NCBI RefSeq assembly: GCF_003062295.1
Contig: NZ_PYCN01000003.1
Coordinates: forward strand, 558,001 to 622,000
Direction: 5' to 3'
DNA length: 64,000 nt
Source: Bradyrhizobium algeriense
GTDB lineage: Bacteria > Pseudomonadota > Alphaproteobacteria > Rhizobiales > Xanthobacteraceae
Shown here piece after piece: positions 1-8,477 of this stretch. The position numbers and the translations under genes are program-made. The notes under the pieces were generated by a model. That model had not been told where the DNA came from. It searched no databases and was given only the letters and a program-made list of their open reading frames with translations. Each line of letters starts with the position of its first letter. The stretch's first letter is position 1.

Positions 1-282
1 TGCGAGAAGCTCGGTGAGCAGATCGATGCCGGTTACCCGCGACTTGACCGGCAGGCCGAGTGCCCGCGCGCCCCACACGATGCCCATGCCATCGATGCTG
101 ATCACATCGCTACTAGCGACATCGGCAGCGAGCACCGGATCAAAGCGCATGCTGACGAACTTGTTGACGTTGAGCGCAACGTGTTGCAAGCGCTGCTGGC
201 TATGCATCGCCTTGCGTGCGAGTTCGACCGTATCGGCCATCGTCAGGACATCAATGGGGCACCCTAGAAGTGACGCACGCAT
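1..282 (-). CDS. WecG/TagA/CpsF-family glycosyltransferase, N-terminal part (truncated by window edge)
   Basis: Read on the minus strand, 94 codons run from an ATG at 282 to the window edge without a stop. The product begins MRASLLGCPIDVLTMADTVE and carries the family landmarks in order: a short N-terminal strand, LNVNKFVSM, the DVISIDGMGIVWGAR block around a conserved aspartate, and the SRVTGIDLLTELL block. In this family these regions form the active site that transfers UDP-ManNAc or a related sugar to a polyprenyl-linked acceptor. A GGGGGTGGAG stretch just before the ATG is a plausible ribosome site; an in-frame GTG lies two codons upstream. The C-terminal half is outside the window. It is transcribed out of the window and fits a surface-polysaccharide locus with the following glycosyltransferase and deacetylase. 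Family assignment is fairly sure; the exact sugar is not knowable here. Confidence 0.8.
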   Translation of the reverse strand, partial: MRASLLGCPIDVLTMADTVELARKAMHSQQRLQHVALNVNKFVSMRFDPVLAADVASSDVISIDGMGIVWGARALGLPVKSRVTGIDLLTELLA

Positions 283-1059
283 CTCCACCCCCGCGGCCGC
301 TAGCCAAGTCTGAACACCTCAAGATTCATCCCACTACAATAGCATTCGGGCGTGCCGAGCTAGTGCGAGCAAAAGGGTTGTTACGGGGGCTGAGTGGCTA
401 CCCAGTTGTGAGTACCCAGCTGCCGTCTACGTAAGGCCGCAAGCTGAACATCGAGCCGAGCCGATGCGCATTGAAAACGGATTGGAATCAGGCGGCGCCA
501 TTAGGTAGTGGATGCAAGTTTCTACCCAGCTGCTACCTGGTGTGGCGCGAAGGTAGCACGAACATTACCCCGTGTTGCATACTACCCTTGGCGTCGGGGA
601 AGCCCGACATCACAAATTTCGACGAAGCGGTTAGGACGTTCAGTAACGCAACTATTGGAGCGAACGTCGTCTCACTACGGCAAACGTCCGGGTGAATCGT
701 TGGAAGGCTGCGAAATTCGCGTTCTATCGGACTGTCGCTATAAGGCAGGCCGCGGGTCTGTCCTCCCTACGTCGTCCAATCAAGCAGGATCATCTTTCAT
801 TTAGCGCTCCACATTGGATTAGAAGCCGGTCTCGCCAGCTGGACACCACGCTTGTGAGTAAGCCACTAAAAGTAGTAAGGTCATAGAGAGAGCCTTAGGA
901 TCTTCAGGCTGGTTGGGTACCAAGGATATTATCGCGCATCGCTGCGCAGCGTTCTCAGAAGAGCGTCGGATTGATCTTCGCCGTTAAAGCCCGCACTGTT
1001 AGGCGGGAATTGCCAAGGATGGCTCCGCCGGAGCTTATTGACGGACTTCGGTGTATTTG
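283..1059. other. 777-bp intergenic stretch, no credible gene
   Basis: No reading frame here has the composition or motifs of a real protein; the overlapping short frames at 300-890 look random. The stretch appears lower in GC than most of the window. It holds one inverted repeat (399-414) that recurs upstream of the methyltransferase at 3583. It probably contains the promoters of the two divergent glycosyltransferase genes, but no convincing -35/-10 pair was picked out. Confidence 0.5.
399..414. promoter_or_regulatory. Inverted repeat TACCC-N6-GAGTA, copy 1
   Basis: The sequence TACCCAGTTGTGAGTA has arms TACCC and GAGTA (reverse complement TACTC, one mismatch). It lies about 117 bp upstream of the WecG-like start at 282. 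The same layout, with matching flank GC, is found at 3532-3547. It could be a transcription-factor site shared by polysaccharide genes. No known regulator is assigned. Confidence 0.3.
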
Positions 1060-2178
1060 ATGAGTACGACCCAGGACACCCTTCGGTTGATCGTGGCCAC
1101 GCCCTACGGCCTGCATGGCCGAGGAGGAATTGATCGCCTTACGGATCTCATCATCGATACAATCGACCAACGCGGAGATCTTGGCGTCAAGGCCGAGCGA
1201 CTGGTAACCAGGGGACAGAAGAGCAAATGTTGGGGAGTGGTGGTCTTTGCGCGGGCACTGATTCAATTCTGTGTCGCCGCGGGACGCGGGAAGGTTGACC
1301 TAATCCATTTTCAGCTTGCATGGCGCGGGAGCGCGTACCGCAAGCTGATCATCGCGGCTATAGCGCGCTATTTTGGGGTGCCCTATGTCGTTCATCTTCA
1401 CGCCGGCCAGTTTGATCAATTCTGGGCAAGAGCCGGGACATATTTGCGTCGAAGCATCAATCGATTGTTCGTGGATAGTGCGGCGATTATTGTGCTAGGC
1501 GACTATGGTGCGCGCGTCATTCTCGATCGGCTTCCCAGCCTTCGCGATAAAATAACGATTCTTCCGAACGCAAGCACGTCCCCGAGCCAACCAAACCTGG
1601 GCCGATCGGAATCCGGGCAAATTCGCATTACCTTTCTCGGTTTCCTTGAACCAGATAAGGGTGTGCCACAACTCGTTGATGCCCTCGGAAAACTGGCATG
1701 CCGCACTGACTGGACCGCGACTCTAGCTGGAAGCGGAGAAATAGAGCAAACCCGCGATCAGGCTCAACGGCTCAAAATCGCCGATCGCGTGGATTTCCCA
1801 GGCTGGCTCGGCCCTTCAGAAACCGCGGCGCTGCTCCAGCAGACCGATGTTCTCGCGCTCCCATCTTTTGTCGAATCTCTGCCAATGGCGGTCATCGAAG
1901 CCTTCGCTTACGGTGTAGCTGTGGTCGCAACACCTGTTGGTGCGGTTCCCGAAGTCGTTGCTCATGAACGCAACGGGCTCCTGGTGCCTGTGGGGGACGC
2001 TGAGGCGCTTGCCAATGCGTTTAACCGATTGCTCGAAGATAGAGCGTTGATGCGCCGCCTGGGCGACGCCGCCCGCCGCGACCATGCGGAACGATATGAA
2101 ATCAACACCTACATAAAGCGACTGGTATCGATCTGGCGAAAGGCCGCACGGTGTCGAGAGCCGGAGACACGTGCTTGA
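1060..2178 (+). CDS. Glycosyltransferase family 4 (GT-B fold)
   Basis: The 372-residue product matches a retaining GT4 glycosyltransferase. It has an N-terminal glycine-rich loop (YGLHGRGGIDRL), a start of the C-terminal Rossmann domain at FLGFLEPDKGVPQLVDAL, and the nucleotide-sugar binding ESLPMAVIEAFAYG segment with the E-x7-E arrangement near residues 272-280. The end (GLLVPVGDAEALANAF) is also typical. No signal peptide or membrane segment is seen, so it should act on the cytoplasmic face, adding a sugar to a lipid-linked exopolysaccharide or O-antigen repeat. The ATG at 1060 is chosen; an in-frame GTG at 1051 would add three residues, and neither has a strong ribosome site. It is convergent with the deacetylase. 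GC looks lower than the window average, which hints at transfer with the polysaccharide locus. Confidence 0.85.
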   Translation: MSTTQDTLRLIVATPYGLHGRGGIDRLTDLIIDTIDQRGDLGVKAERLVTRGQKSKCWGVVVFARALIQFCVAAGRGKVDLIHFQLAWRGSAYRKLIIAAIARYFGVPYVVHLHAGQFDQFWARAGTYLRRSINRLFVDSAAIIVLGDYGARVILDRLPSLRDKITILPNASTSPSQPNLGRSESGQIRITFLGFLEPDKGVPQLVDALGKLACRTDWTATLAGSGEIEQTRDQAQRLKIADRVDFPGWLGPSETAALLQQTDVLALPSFVESLPMAVIEAFAYGVAVVATPVGAVPEVVAHERNGLLVPVGDAEALANAFNRLLEDRALMRRLGDAARRDHAERYEINTYIKRLVSIWRKAARCREPETRA

Positions 2179-2343
2179 CGCCGCCCCTATTTGGCTTCTT
2201 AGAAAGGGACTTTTGGCAACCGCGAGTCGTAGCTTCGTGCAGATTTGCCCCCCGTTACTGCGGTGTCTGCAGCGGCGATCGTCTCAATGGTGGCGAGCTG
2301 CAGTTCACGGGCGCGCCTCCCGGAGAGTTGCGGTGTTCTCAGC

Positions 2344-3441
2344 TCACCGTCGCCCGGCCCAGGCCCGAAGCATCTCTTCCAAGTGCTGCCGATGGGATCG
2401 TTTCACAAGTAGCGTTTGCGCTGCCAACTGCACCCCATTCATTCGCGCCGCGAACGAAACTTCCGAGTCAAACGCACTGCTCACCCCAATGCGGGGAAGC
2501 GCGAATTGGTTGAGACGATCGTTGCCCAGCTGACCATGTCGTGTTGTTACGGCGCTCAAATAACCCACCTCTTTGGCGAGATGCTCTTCACGCACACCGC
2601 ACGCCCCATACGGATAAGCGTGATGCCGGACAGGCATCTGAAGTAAGTTCTCCAGATAGTTGCGGTTATCGGCCAATTCGGCTCGCGCTACGGTCGCGTC
2701 AATGGTCGCCAGCGCTGCGTGTGAGGTAGTGTGCCCGCCAATTGATGCGAGAGGATGACGCGATAACTCTTGAAGCGCGCCCTCGTCTAGGAAGTATTGG
2801 TTGTTCAACGTCGATATCGAAATACCAGCGTTGTTGAAGGTCGGCGCAAGCATTTCGGCACGTTTGTAATCCTGGTGAACCCACTGGTCGACTCTTGTCA
2901 AGGCGAACCGCTTGCTCTCGAAGTCAGGACAATGAAACCGAATGCCCATTGCATCGATTGTGATGTCATCTCTTGAGCGAAACAGCTCGCGCAATCCTAA
3001 CCACCAGGACTGCATGGTCCGCGTTAGCGCAGCGGTCGGCACGTAAATCATGAATGGAGCGTTGTTGCGCTCAAGGATTGGAAGCGCCACCGAGACATTG
3101 TCCCGGTACCCGTCATCGAAAGTGAGGACCGCGTAGCGGCGCGATTGGTCATTTCTGGCCAGCCGCTCAAGGCACTCCTCGAGGCTGACAATCGCCCATC
3201 CCTCTTGTTGGAGCCAACTGAGCGAGTATTCGAATAGTTCAACAGAAGTTCCGGTCATTAATTCCGACCGACAATCCCGCTGAATTTCGTGAAACATTAC
3301 GATCGCCGCCCTACCAGCGAAGATCCTGCGAAAGACCGGAAAAAATCCGACGCTCCCGATTGCATGAAATACAAGGTCTTTAAGCTGCCGCTTCAATTGA
3401 AGGCACCTCCGCAGTGGTGATCCGTTCAGCCCTAGCGACAC
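2344..3441 (-). CDS. Polysaccharide deacetylase (NodB homology domain)
   Basis: The product of about 365 residues carries the carbohydrate esterase 4 motifs: TFDDGYRDN (metal and catalytic aspartates), GGHTTSH (H-x3-H metal ligands) and HAYPYGACG. This family removes N- or O-acetyl groups from polysaccharides or lipid-linked sugars. The N-terminus before AAIVMFHEI shows no clear signal peptide, so the enzyme may act in the cytoplasm or at the inner membrane. The GTG at 3441 opens the frame, but a TTG at 3396 sits nine bases after a GGAGG and is a realistic alternative start (LKRQLKDLVF). It lies in the polysaccharide cluster, convergent with the glycosyltransferase and divergent from the methyltransferase. 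Its GC looks lower than later genes. Confidence 0.85.
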   Translation of the reverse strand: MSLGLNGSPLRRCLQLKRQLKDLVFHAIGSVGFFPVFRRIFAGRAAIVMFHEIQRDCRSELMTGTSVELFEYSLSWLQQEGWAIVSLEECLERLARNDQSRRYAVLTFDDGYRDNVSVALPILERNNAPFMIYVPTAALTRTMQSWWLGLRELFRSRDDITIDAMGIRFHCPDFESKRFALTRVDQWVHQDYKRAEMLAPTFNNAGISISTLNNQYFLDEGALQELSRHPLASIGGHTTSHAALATIDATVARAELADNRNYLENLLQMPVRHHAYPYGACGVREEHLAKEVGYLSAVTTRHGQLGNDRLNQFALPRIGVSSAFDSEVSFAARMNGVQLAAQTLLVKRSHRQHLEEMLRAWAGRR

Positions 3442-3531
3442 CGACGCTCAGGGCACAACTTCGATACAAGTTTAGCTAGAGGCTACGAATAACGCACTTC
3501 GATTGAGTTCAACCGGTGCTCGCGTTGTGGC

Positions 3532-3547
3532 TACCCCATTTTGAGTA
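3532..3547. promoter_or_regulatory. Inverted repeat TACCC-N6-GAGTA, copy 2
   Basis: TACCCCATTTTGAGTA repeats the layout seen at 399-414, also preceded by GC. It is 36 bp upstream of the methyltransferase ATG at 3583 and about 90 bp upstream of the divergent deacetylase GTG, so it could serve both. A weaker relative (TACCCCACGTTGAGCG) lies at 29104-29119 before the cupin gene. Confidence 0.35.
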
Positions 3548-3582
3548 TTGGCCGGTGTCGTGGACGGGTGGTATCGTAAGGA

Positions 3583-4404
3583 ATGACCTCCCAATTCCTG
3601 ATGGACCCGAAGCGCGCGCACCACTACAAGGTGGAAATCGGGCTCGCGGATCGGTTGCGCAATTCTTCGCGCGCGGAGCGCAAGCATCTTTACAGCTCGG
3701 TGTACGAAGAGCTGTTTCGCGAGGTGCCGTACCACCCGCTGCTCGTGCTTAAGAGCCAGGGGGCGGTGAAGCGGGCCGAGTTGCAGGAGCTGTTCGAGAC
3801 GCTCCGTCCGTTCCTGAATCCTGACACGGTCTATGCGGAGATCGGAGCTGGCGACTGCGCGCTCACGATGCTCGTCGCGCCGCACGTGCGGAAAGCCTAC
3901 GCGATCGATGTCTCCGAGACGGTGACGCGCGGCGCGAACGCACCGAGCCTTGAAGTCGTGCTCTCCGACGGCATCAGCATTCCAGTAAAGGCGACGCTGA
4001 TCTTCTCGAACCAGCTGATGGAGCACCTCCATCCGGAAGACGCCCGCGACCAGCTCGCCAACGTGTTCGCCGCGCTGGAGCCGGGCGGAAAATACTTCTG
4101 CATCACGCCTAACCGCATGAACGGTCCGCACGACGTCTCGGGCGGCATCGATGAAGTGGCGCGGGGCTTTCACTTGCGCGAGTATACCAATCGTGAGCTA
4201 GCGGGCCTGTTCCGCTCCGTGGGTTTCGCGCGGGTGCAGGCTTTCGTGCGCATCCGCAAATTCCAGACGACGCTGCCGCTGGGCGTCGTGATCGCGCTCG
4301 AAACCGCCGTCGGCTGGCTGCCGCGGAGCCTCGGATGGCGCGTTTCGAACCTGCCGATACTGCGCCGCATGCTCGGAATCCAGCTCATCGCGACACGTCG
4401 CTGA
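3583..4404 (+). CDS. SAM-dependent methyltransferase (class I)
   Basis: The 273-residue protein has a Rossmann-type SAM site at VYAEIGAGDCALTML (motif I), the acidic residue of motif II at AYAIDVSE, and post-motif LIFSNQLMEHLHPED with EPGGKYFCITPN. This is the Methyltransf_11/23 layout used for sugar, lipid or small-molecule methylation. No signal peptide or membrane helix is present. The ATG at 3583 directly follows AAGGA, which is tight for a ribosome site; an ATG at 3601 is possible. Its neighbours in a surface-polysaccharide locus suggest a sugar substrate, but that is inference. It is transcribed in the same direction as the next methyltransferase, 347 bp apart. Confidence 0.8.
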   Translation: MTSQFLMDPKRAHHYKVEIGLADRLRNSSRAERKHLYSSVYEELFREVPYHPLLVLKSQGAVKRAELQELFETLRPFLNPDTVYAEIGAGDCALTMLVAPHVRKAYAIDVSETVTRGANAPSLEVVLSDGISIPVKATLIFSNQLMEHLHPEDARDQLANVFAALEPGGKYFCITPNRMNGPHDVSGGIDEVARGFHLREYTNRELAGLFRSVGFARVQAFVRIRKFQTTLPLGVVIALETAVGWLPRSLGWRVSNLPILRRMLGIQLIATRR

Positions 4405-4751
4405 GGACACGTCCCAGACGCTCCTGGAGTGGTCGACAACCAGTATTTGTTCGGCGACAAGCTGCTGATTCCTGGCCGGCCCTACCAATTTTTGAAAGCA
4501 GCTCGCGAAGGGCAGCCGCATCGAGCTCTGCTCGGCCAGAAGCTTCTTCAGCAAGGGAAGCCGACGGGGTAATCCGAAAGGGCCGGCACTTGAGGCGAAT
4601 TTGACCGTAGGATACGTGCGTATAACCACGTTACCGTGGACCTTTCGCACACCGTTGCCCAGGTCGCCAGGGCTGAACGCCCCTGCTGAGTGCGCCGCAT
4701 CGGAGAGGCCGACCGGACGGAAAGTCAGCCTGCGCCAAGGGAGCCAAGTCG
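4405..4751. other. 347-bp gap between two methyltransferase genes
   Basis: No reading frame here looks like a protein. A short inverted repeat, CCACG-TTAC-CGTGG, lies at about 4627-4640. GC is close to the neighbours. The stretch is long enough to carry a promoter for the second methyltransferase, but none was recognised. Confidence 0.4.
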
Positions 4752-5537
4752 ATGAAAGCACGAACCCGGATTCCGCTGACGAACGGTTGGGATCACTCGA
4801 TGGAGGTGATGTCCCGCGCGATTCGCTCGATCAAGGATCCTGGCAAGGTTCTTGAGATCCTCGAAGCTGGTTGCGGCCAGAAGTGGGATCTCGACATCGG
4901 CGCTGGCGGCTATGTGCTGACTGGCATCGACCTCGACCCCGAAGCCCTTCGCATCCGGCGCGACGAAACGAAGGACCTGCACGAATGCATCGTCGGGGAT
5001 CTGCGCACGGCCGATTTCGGTCAGCGGACCTTCGACGTCATCTTCAACTCCTTCGTCCTGGAGCACGTGCCGGGGGCGCAGCAGGTCCTGGAGAACTTCA
5101 ACAGATGGGTGAAACCGGGCGGGCTGATCATCATCGTGATCCCCGACCCCTATTCGGCGTACGGCTTCACCGCCAGGATGACGCCGCACTGGATTCACGT
5201 GCTCTTCTATCGCCTGATCCTCGGATGGAAGAACGCCGGCAAGCCAGGCTACGGCCCCTACAAGGTCACCTACGACCAAGTGGTGTCGCGCCAAGGCATT
5301 CGGGCGTTCTGCGGAGAGAAAGGACTGGTCCTGGCCGCCGAATACGGGATGCCTAGCAGCCACGGCCTGAACAACAACAGCCTCAAGCTGAAGCTGGTGG
5401 AAGCCTACAAGAAGACGCTTCAGGTCCTGTCCCTCGGCCGCCTGAGCTCCGATCACAACGACATCATCTTTATCATCCGCAAACCGGCTCTCCCCGCGAG
5501 GGCGAACCTGCAGGTCAGCGCTGCCCTTCCCGCCTGA
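4752..5537 (+). CDS. SAM-dependent methyltransferase (class I)
   Basis: The 261-residue protein carries LEAGCGQKWDLDI as the SAM-binding glycine loop, GIDLDPEAL with the ribose-binding aspartate, and DVIFNSFVLEHVPGAQQVL with KPGGLIIIVIPDP. These are the usual Methyltransf_11 landmarks. The C-terminal third (PYKVTYDQVVSRQG onward) is typical of methyltransferases in polysaccharide and lipopolysaccharide loci. The ATG at 4752 follows AAGGGAGCC at a suitable distance. It is cytoplasmic by sequence and ends the left polysaccharide group. The substrate cannot be named. Confidence 0.82.
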   Translation: MKARTRIPLTNGWDHSMEVMSRAIRSIKDPGKVLEILEAGCGQKWDLDIGAGGYVLTGIDLDPEALRIRRDETKDLHECIVGDLRTADFGQRTFDVIFNSFVLEHVPGAQQVLENFNRWVKPGGLIIIVIPDPYSAYGFTARMTPHWIHVLFYRLILGWKNAGKPGYGPYKVTYDQVVSRQGIRAFCGEKGLVLAAEYGMPSSHGLNNNSLKLKLVEAYKKTLQVLSLGRLSSDHNDIIFIIRKPALPARANLQVSAALPA

Positions 5538-5574
5538 TTTGCAGGTTCTAGCGACGGGTCATATCCATCAAGCG

Positions 5575-5817
5575 CCGGCGGATCGCGCGGTGCAGCGCCG
5601 CCACGCTTCCCGGCGCTCTCGTGAATGATGGGACGACACCGCTTTATCGCCAAGTCGGATTCCTATGAAGTCGCGGCGCGAACGGAAGAAGATCGAGATG
5701 CTGTTCGCACGTCTGAAGCGCATCCTGCGCTTCGACCGGCCCAGGTTGAGAGACCCATCGGCGGCTCGAGAAGAGGTTTCTCCTTGCTGCCACGGCTCAG
5801 AACTAAGGAAGCAATAA
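5575..5817 (+). pseudogene. Decayed IS5/IS1182-type transposase tail
   Basis: From 5665 one frame reads RRERKKIEMLFARLKRILRF followed by DRPRLRDPSAAREE, which matches the C-terminal end of DDE transposases of the IS5/IS1182 kind. Just upstream the preceding family segment (IAKSDSYEV) is in a different frame, and downstream the expected FLLAATAQN is in a third frame before a stop. At least two frameshifts are therefore visible and the rest of the element is missing. No terminal inverted repeats were recognised. It marks an old insertion or rearrangement between the methyltransferases and the secretion operon. Confidence 0.65.
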
Positions 5818-6484
5818 ACCGAGCGACCTCATGAGCGATGAAGTCGCGTTGCTTCCCTGTTTCGTTTGAGCCTCCAATGCGATCACTGTACCGCATCGGC
5901 GTGATTAAGCTTCCCTGCGCACACGACCTCTTTCCGCGAAAGAGCGCGGATCAGCGGATGGTTGTGAGACGGAGCTCTGGCGACTGGTCGCGCGGTCCAG
6001 ATTTTGACGATCCGCGACACCGACTAAGCGTGTACGAAGCACCCGCGCAACACGCGGCAAATTGCACTTACGTGCGTTCGCGTCGGCTGGCTCCGGTCGC
6101 TTTCGATCTTCGGCAACGCTGACGGCGAAGCAATCTGACGGGAAAATCGCACCTGCGCCTTGAATCAAGGCGATATGGGCATGTATTAGGCCGACATACA
6201 TTGGTATAAATCATACTTTGAAAGTTTTTTCGCCATTTTTGCTTATTAACCCCACCCCAGCAGTCGGGGGGCACCAATCCCACTGCTTTGAAATGTGCTC
6301 GCGGTCCGAGACTGCGATGCAATGAAATCCGCTCGCGGTCTGAGGCTGCGATGCGTTGAAATGTGTTCGCGAAGCCAGTCGCTGCGAGCATGCGGTATGT
6401 TGCGCGCCATCGTGATGCGCGGCAGTGGAAATTCCTCGTCAACGTCAAAGAGAAACAACTTCCGTAACTCGAAGGAGGCCTGAA
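5818..6484. other. Intergenic stretch upstream of the secreted-protein gene
   Basis: Nothing protein-like is seen between the transposase remnant and the secreted-protein start. An AT-rich block (about 6195-6245) and three 34-bp tandem repeats (6289-6391) lie within it. The AT-rich block is the likeliest promoter position, giving a leader that contains the repeats. This is inferred from composition only. Confidence 0.4.
6289..6391. repeat. Three degenerate 34-bp tandem repeats
   Basis: Units start at 6289, 6323 and 6357, exactly 34 bp apart. Each begins TGAAAT, continues with a CTCGCG or TTCGCG core and includes a CTGCG element. Units 1 and 2 are nearly identical; unit 3 is diverged in its second half. 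They lie about 95-195 bp upstream of the start codon of the secreted protein. Confidence 0.7.
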
Positions 6485-6487
6485 TTG
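6470..6487 (+). promoter_or_regulatory. Strong ribosome site that fixes a TTG start
   Basis: GAAGGAGG ends six bases before a TTG at 6485. This near-perfect Shine-Dalgarno match makes the TTG, not an in-frame GTG at 6425, the likely start of the secreted protein. Confidence 0.7.
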
Positions 6488-8467
6488 GATACCACCGGCA
6501 CGATCACGTCATTTTCGGCTGCGCCGAAAACGTACCTTAGCATTGGGGGGGACAGCTACTACGTTCAGACCCCGGGCAAGAGCTACAGCATGACCAATCC
6601 GGACCCCCAGACTCTGCAATTTTCAATTCAACCTGGCGATCGCGCCTGGTTCGATGGATCAGGTGTCGATCGCTCTGAAATAATGTTGGCTAACTATATT
6701 CAACCGGGGACTCCCATCGCCATCGACTACCAGTTTGCGGTGCAGCCCAACGGGCCAAACAACACATTCGTCAACAACGCATGGTTCTTTGTTACCGCAG
6801 AAATGCATGATGGCGGCACTGTGTCTGGAACCTCGCCGCCATTCGCAATTGAGCTCAACGGCGACCATCTGCAGCTTGTCGCGCGCTATGTCCTGCCTGG
6901 CGGGAATCCCGCCCAGGGCTCCTCCGATCTGCATAATATGGTTCTATGGACCGACCCGAACCCGATTGTTCCGGGGCAATATTACGACATCAACATCCAG
7001 ACCAACGTCTCGAACAGCGGCGGCGGCTATCTCAAGCTGTCGGTCGACGGCCAGCAGGTCGTGAACTATTCCGGCCCGCTGGGCTATGGCTCGCAGACCT
7101 ATTGGGAAGAAGGCCTCTATCGGAATGCAGGTCCTACAGAGACCGTGACCGCCAACTTTCGCAATTTGACGCTGGTCACTGGGTCGACGGCAATCGGCTG
7201 GCAGGGAGTGGGCGACACGTCCACGTCGCCAACGACCCCGACCAACGTCGCGCCGACCGTGACCCAGGCCACCGCTTCACCGGGAACGGGAATCGCAGAT
7301 AACGGTGATACCATCACAATGACGCTCGGCTTCAGTGAGGCCGTGACCGTCACCGGCACGCCAACGCTGTCGCTCAACGATGGCGCGACCGCCACCTATG
7401 TGGGCGGGTCCGGGACGAGTGCGCTCACCTTCAAAACGACCGTCGCACCGACTGACAAGGACACGTCGGCGCTCGCGATCACCGGGGTCAATCTTGCGAG
7501 CGGCGCCAGCATCAAGGATGCTTCCGGTCTTGCGGCGAATCTTTCGGGCGCGGCGAAGACGTTCACCGGTCTTCAAATTGATGCGACCCCGACGGCGCCA
7601 ACGTCCCCAACCACGCCGACGTCCCCAACCACGCCAACCACCCCTACGTCACCCGTCACGAGGCCGGTCCTCACCATCGCGGACGATTCGCTCAAGGTGT
7701 ACGGCAGAGGCGGTACGGTCGACCTGGGAGTCGGCGTGACAACGATCGATACCAATGACCGCGTGACCGTTAACATTACGGGGTTGCCAAAGTACGAGTC
7801 GATCACCTCCGCGCTCGATGGTCAGACGTTCAGGGGACGGGACATCACCTTGACGGCCGCGCAGGTCGAAAGCGGACTGACGCTGACATCGACCTACAGG
7901 GGTGGAGGTCATCCCGTCGCAGAGCTCATGCTGACCGCACGCGCGCAGGACCCGGTCACCGGCGCTGTGGCGTCGTCCGTGCCGCAGACCATCATCGTGA
8001 CGGATCCGCGACCGACGACTACGACGACCACAACGGCGCCGCAGACCAGCACCGTGTCCTCGGTCTCGACGGGTTCGAACTTGCGGGGCCAAAGCTCTGT
8101 GCAGCAGCACGTGGACCCCGTCACCAGCACCGCAGCGCCCACCGCGCAGCGGCCGATCACCGGTACGGATCAAGCGCTGGCGACTGCCGCGAGCGCAGGA
8201 TTCCTGACGAACCAGGGCTTTGAGCGGCTGCAGCAACATGTGGAGTCGTTCACCAGCACGCTGGCAACCGGTAGGCCGCAGGCGTTCGTGACGGATCCTC
8301 AGCTCGCGACGGGTACGACCACGGCGTCCCTGGCAAGCCAGAGCTTTGCGCTGCTGAACCAGTATCTGGCCGGTAACACTGGTCGGGTCGACTCCGGGCA
8401 GATCGTGTCAGCCGTGTCGCAAGCGACCGGTTGGGCGCAGGACGCTATCCTGACCAGACCGCACTGA
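6485..8467 (+). CDS. Secreted lyase-like multidomain protein, probable type I secretion substrate
   Basis: The protein is about 660 residues from a TTG start set by a strong ribosome site. Residues ~20-230 look like a heparin lyase I-type jelly roll (WFDGSGVDRSEIML, then YWEEGLYRNAG near the domain end). Residues ~250-355 form a bacterial Ig-like domain (GFSEAVTVTGTPTLSL). A Pro/Thr linker follows, then a second beta-rich domain from about 385 and a Thr-rich spacer. The C-terminus has a repeated unit (TDQALATAASAGFLTNQ at ~561 and TDPQLATGTTTASLASQ at ~603). There is no N-terminal signal peptide, and RTX GGxGxD repeats are absent. An ABC exporter and HlyD gene follow directly, so export through them is likely. 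By position it may cut, bind or remodel the polysaccharide made next door. Catalysis is unproven. Confidence 0.7.
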   Translation: MDTTGTITSFSAAPKTYLSIGGDSYYVQTPGKSYSMTNPDPQTLQFSIQPGDRAWFDGSGVDRSEIMLANYIQPGTPIAIDYQFAVQPNGPNNTFVNNAWFFVTAEMHDGGTVSGTSPPFAIELNGDHLQLVARYVLPGGNPAQGSSDLHNMVLWTDPNPIVPGQYYDINIQTNVSNSGGGYLKLSVDGQQVVNYSGPLGYGSQTYWEEGLYRNAGPTETVTANFRNLTLVTGSTAIGWQGVGDTSTSPTTPTNVAPTVTQATASPGTGIADNGDTITMTLGFSEAVTVTGTPTLSLNDGATATYVGGSGTSALTFKTTVAPTDKDTSALAITGVNLASGASIKDASGLAANLSGAAKTFTGLQIDATPTAPTSPTTPTSPTTPTTPTSPVTRPVLTIADDSLKVYGRGGTVDLGVGVTTIDTNDRVTVNITGLPKYESITSALDGQTFRGRDITLTAAQVESGLTLTSTYRGGGHPVAELMLTARAQDPVTGAVASSVPQTIIVTDPRPTTTTTTTAPQTSTVSSVSTGSNLRGQSSVQQHVDPVTSTAAPTAQRPITGTDQALATAASAGFLTNQGFERLQQHVESFTSTLATGRPQAFVTDPQLATGTTTASLASQSFALLNQYLAGNTGRVDSGQIVSAVSQATGWAQDAILTRPH

Positions 8468-8477
8468 TCCACTACTT

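Noticed and set aside
508..804. 98-codon plus-strand frame in the first intergenic stretch
   Set aside because: No motif, no ribosome site, mixed amino acids typical of noncoding sequence, and overlapping competing frames.
6485..8467. RTX toxin or adhesin identity for the secreted protein
   Set aside because: No GGxGxDxxx repeats are present despite the adjacent type I exporter.
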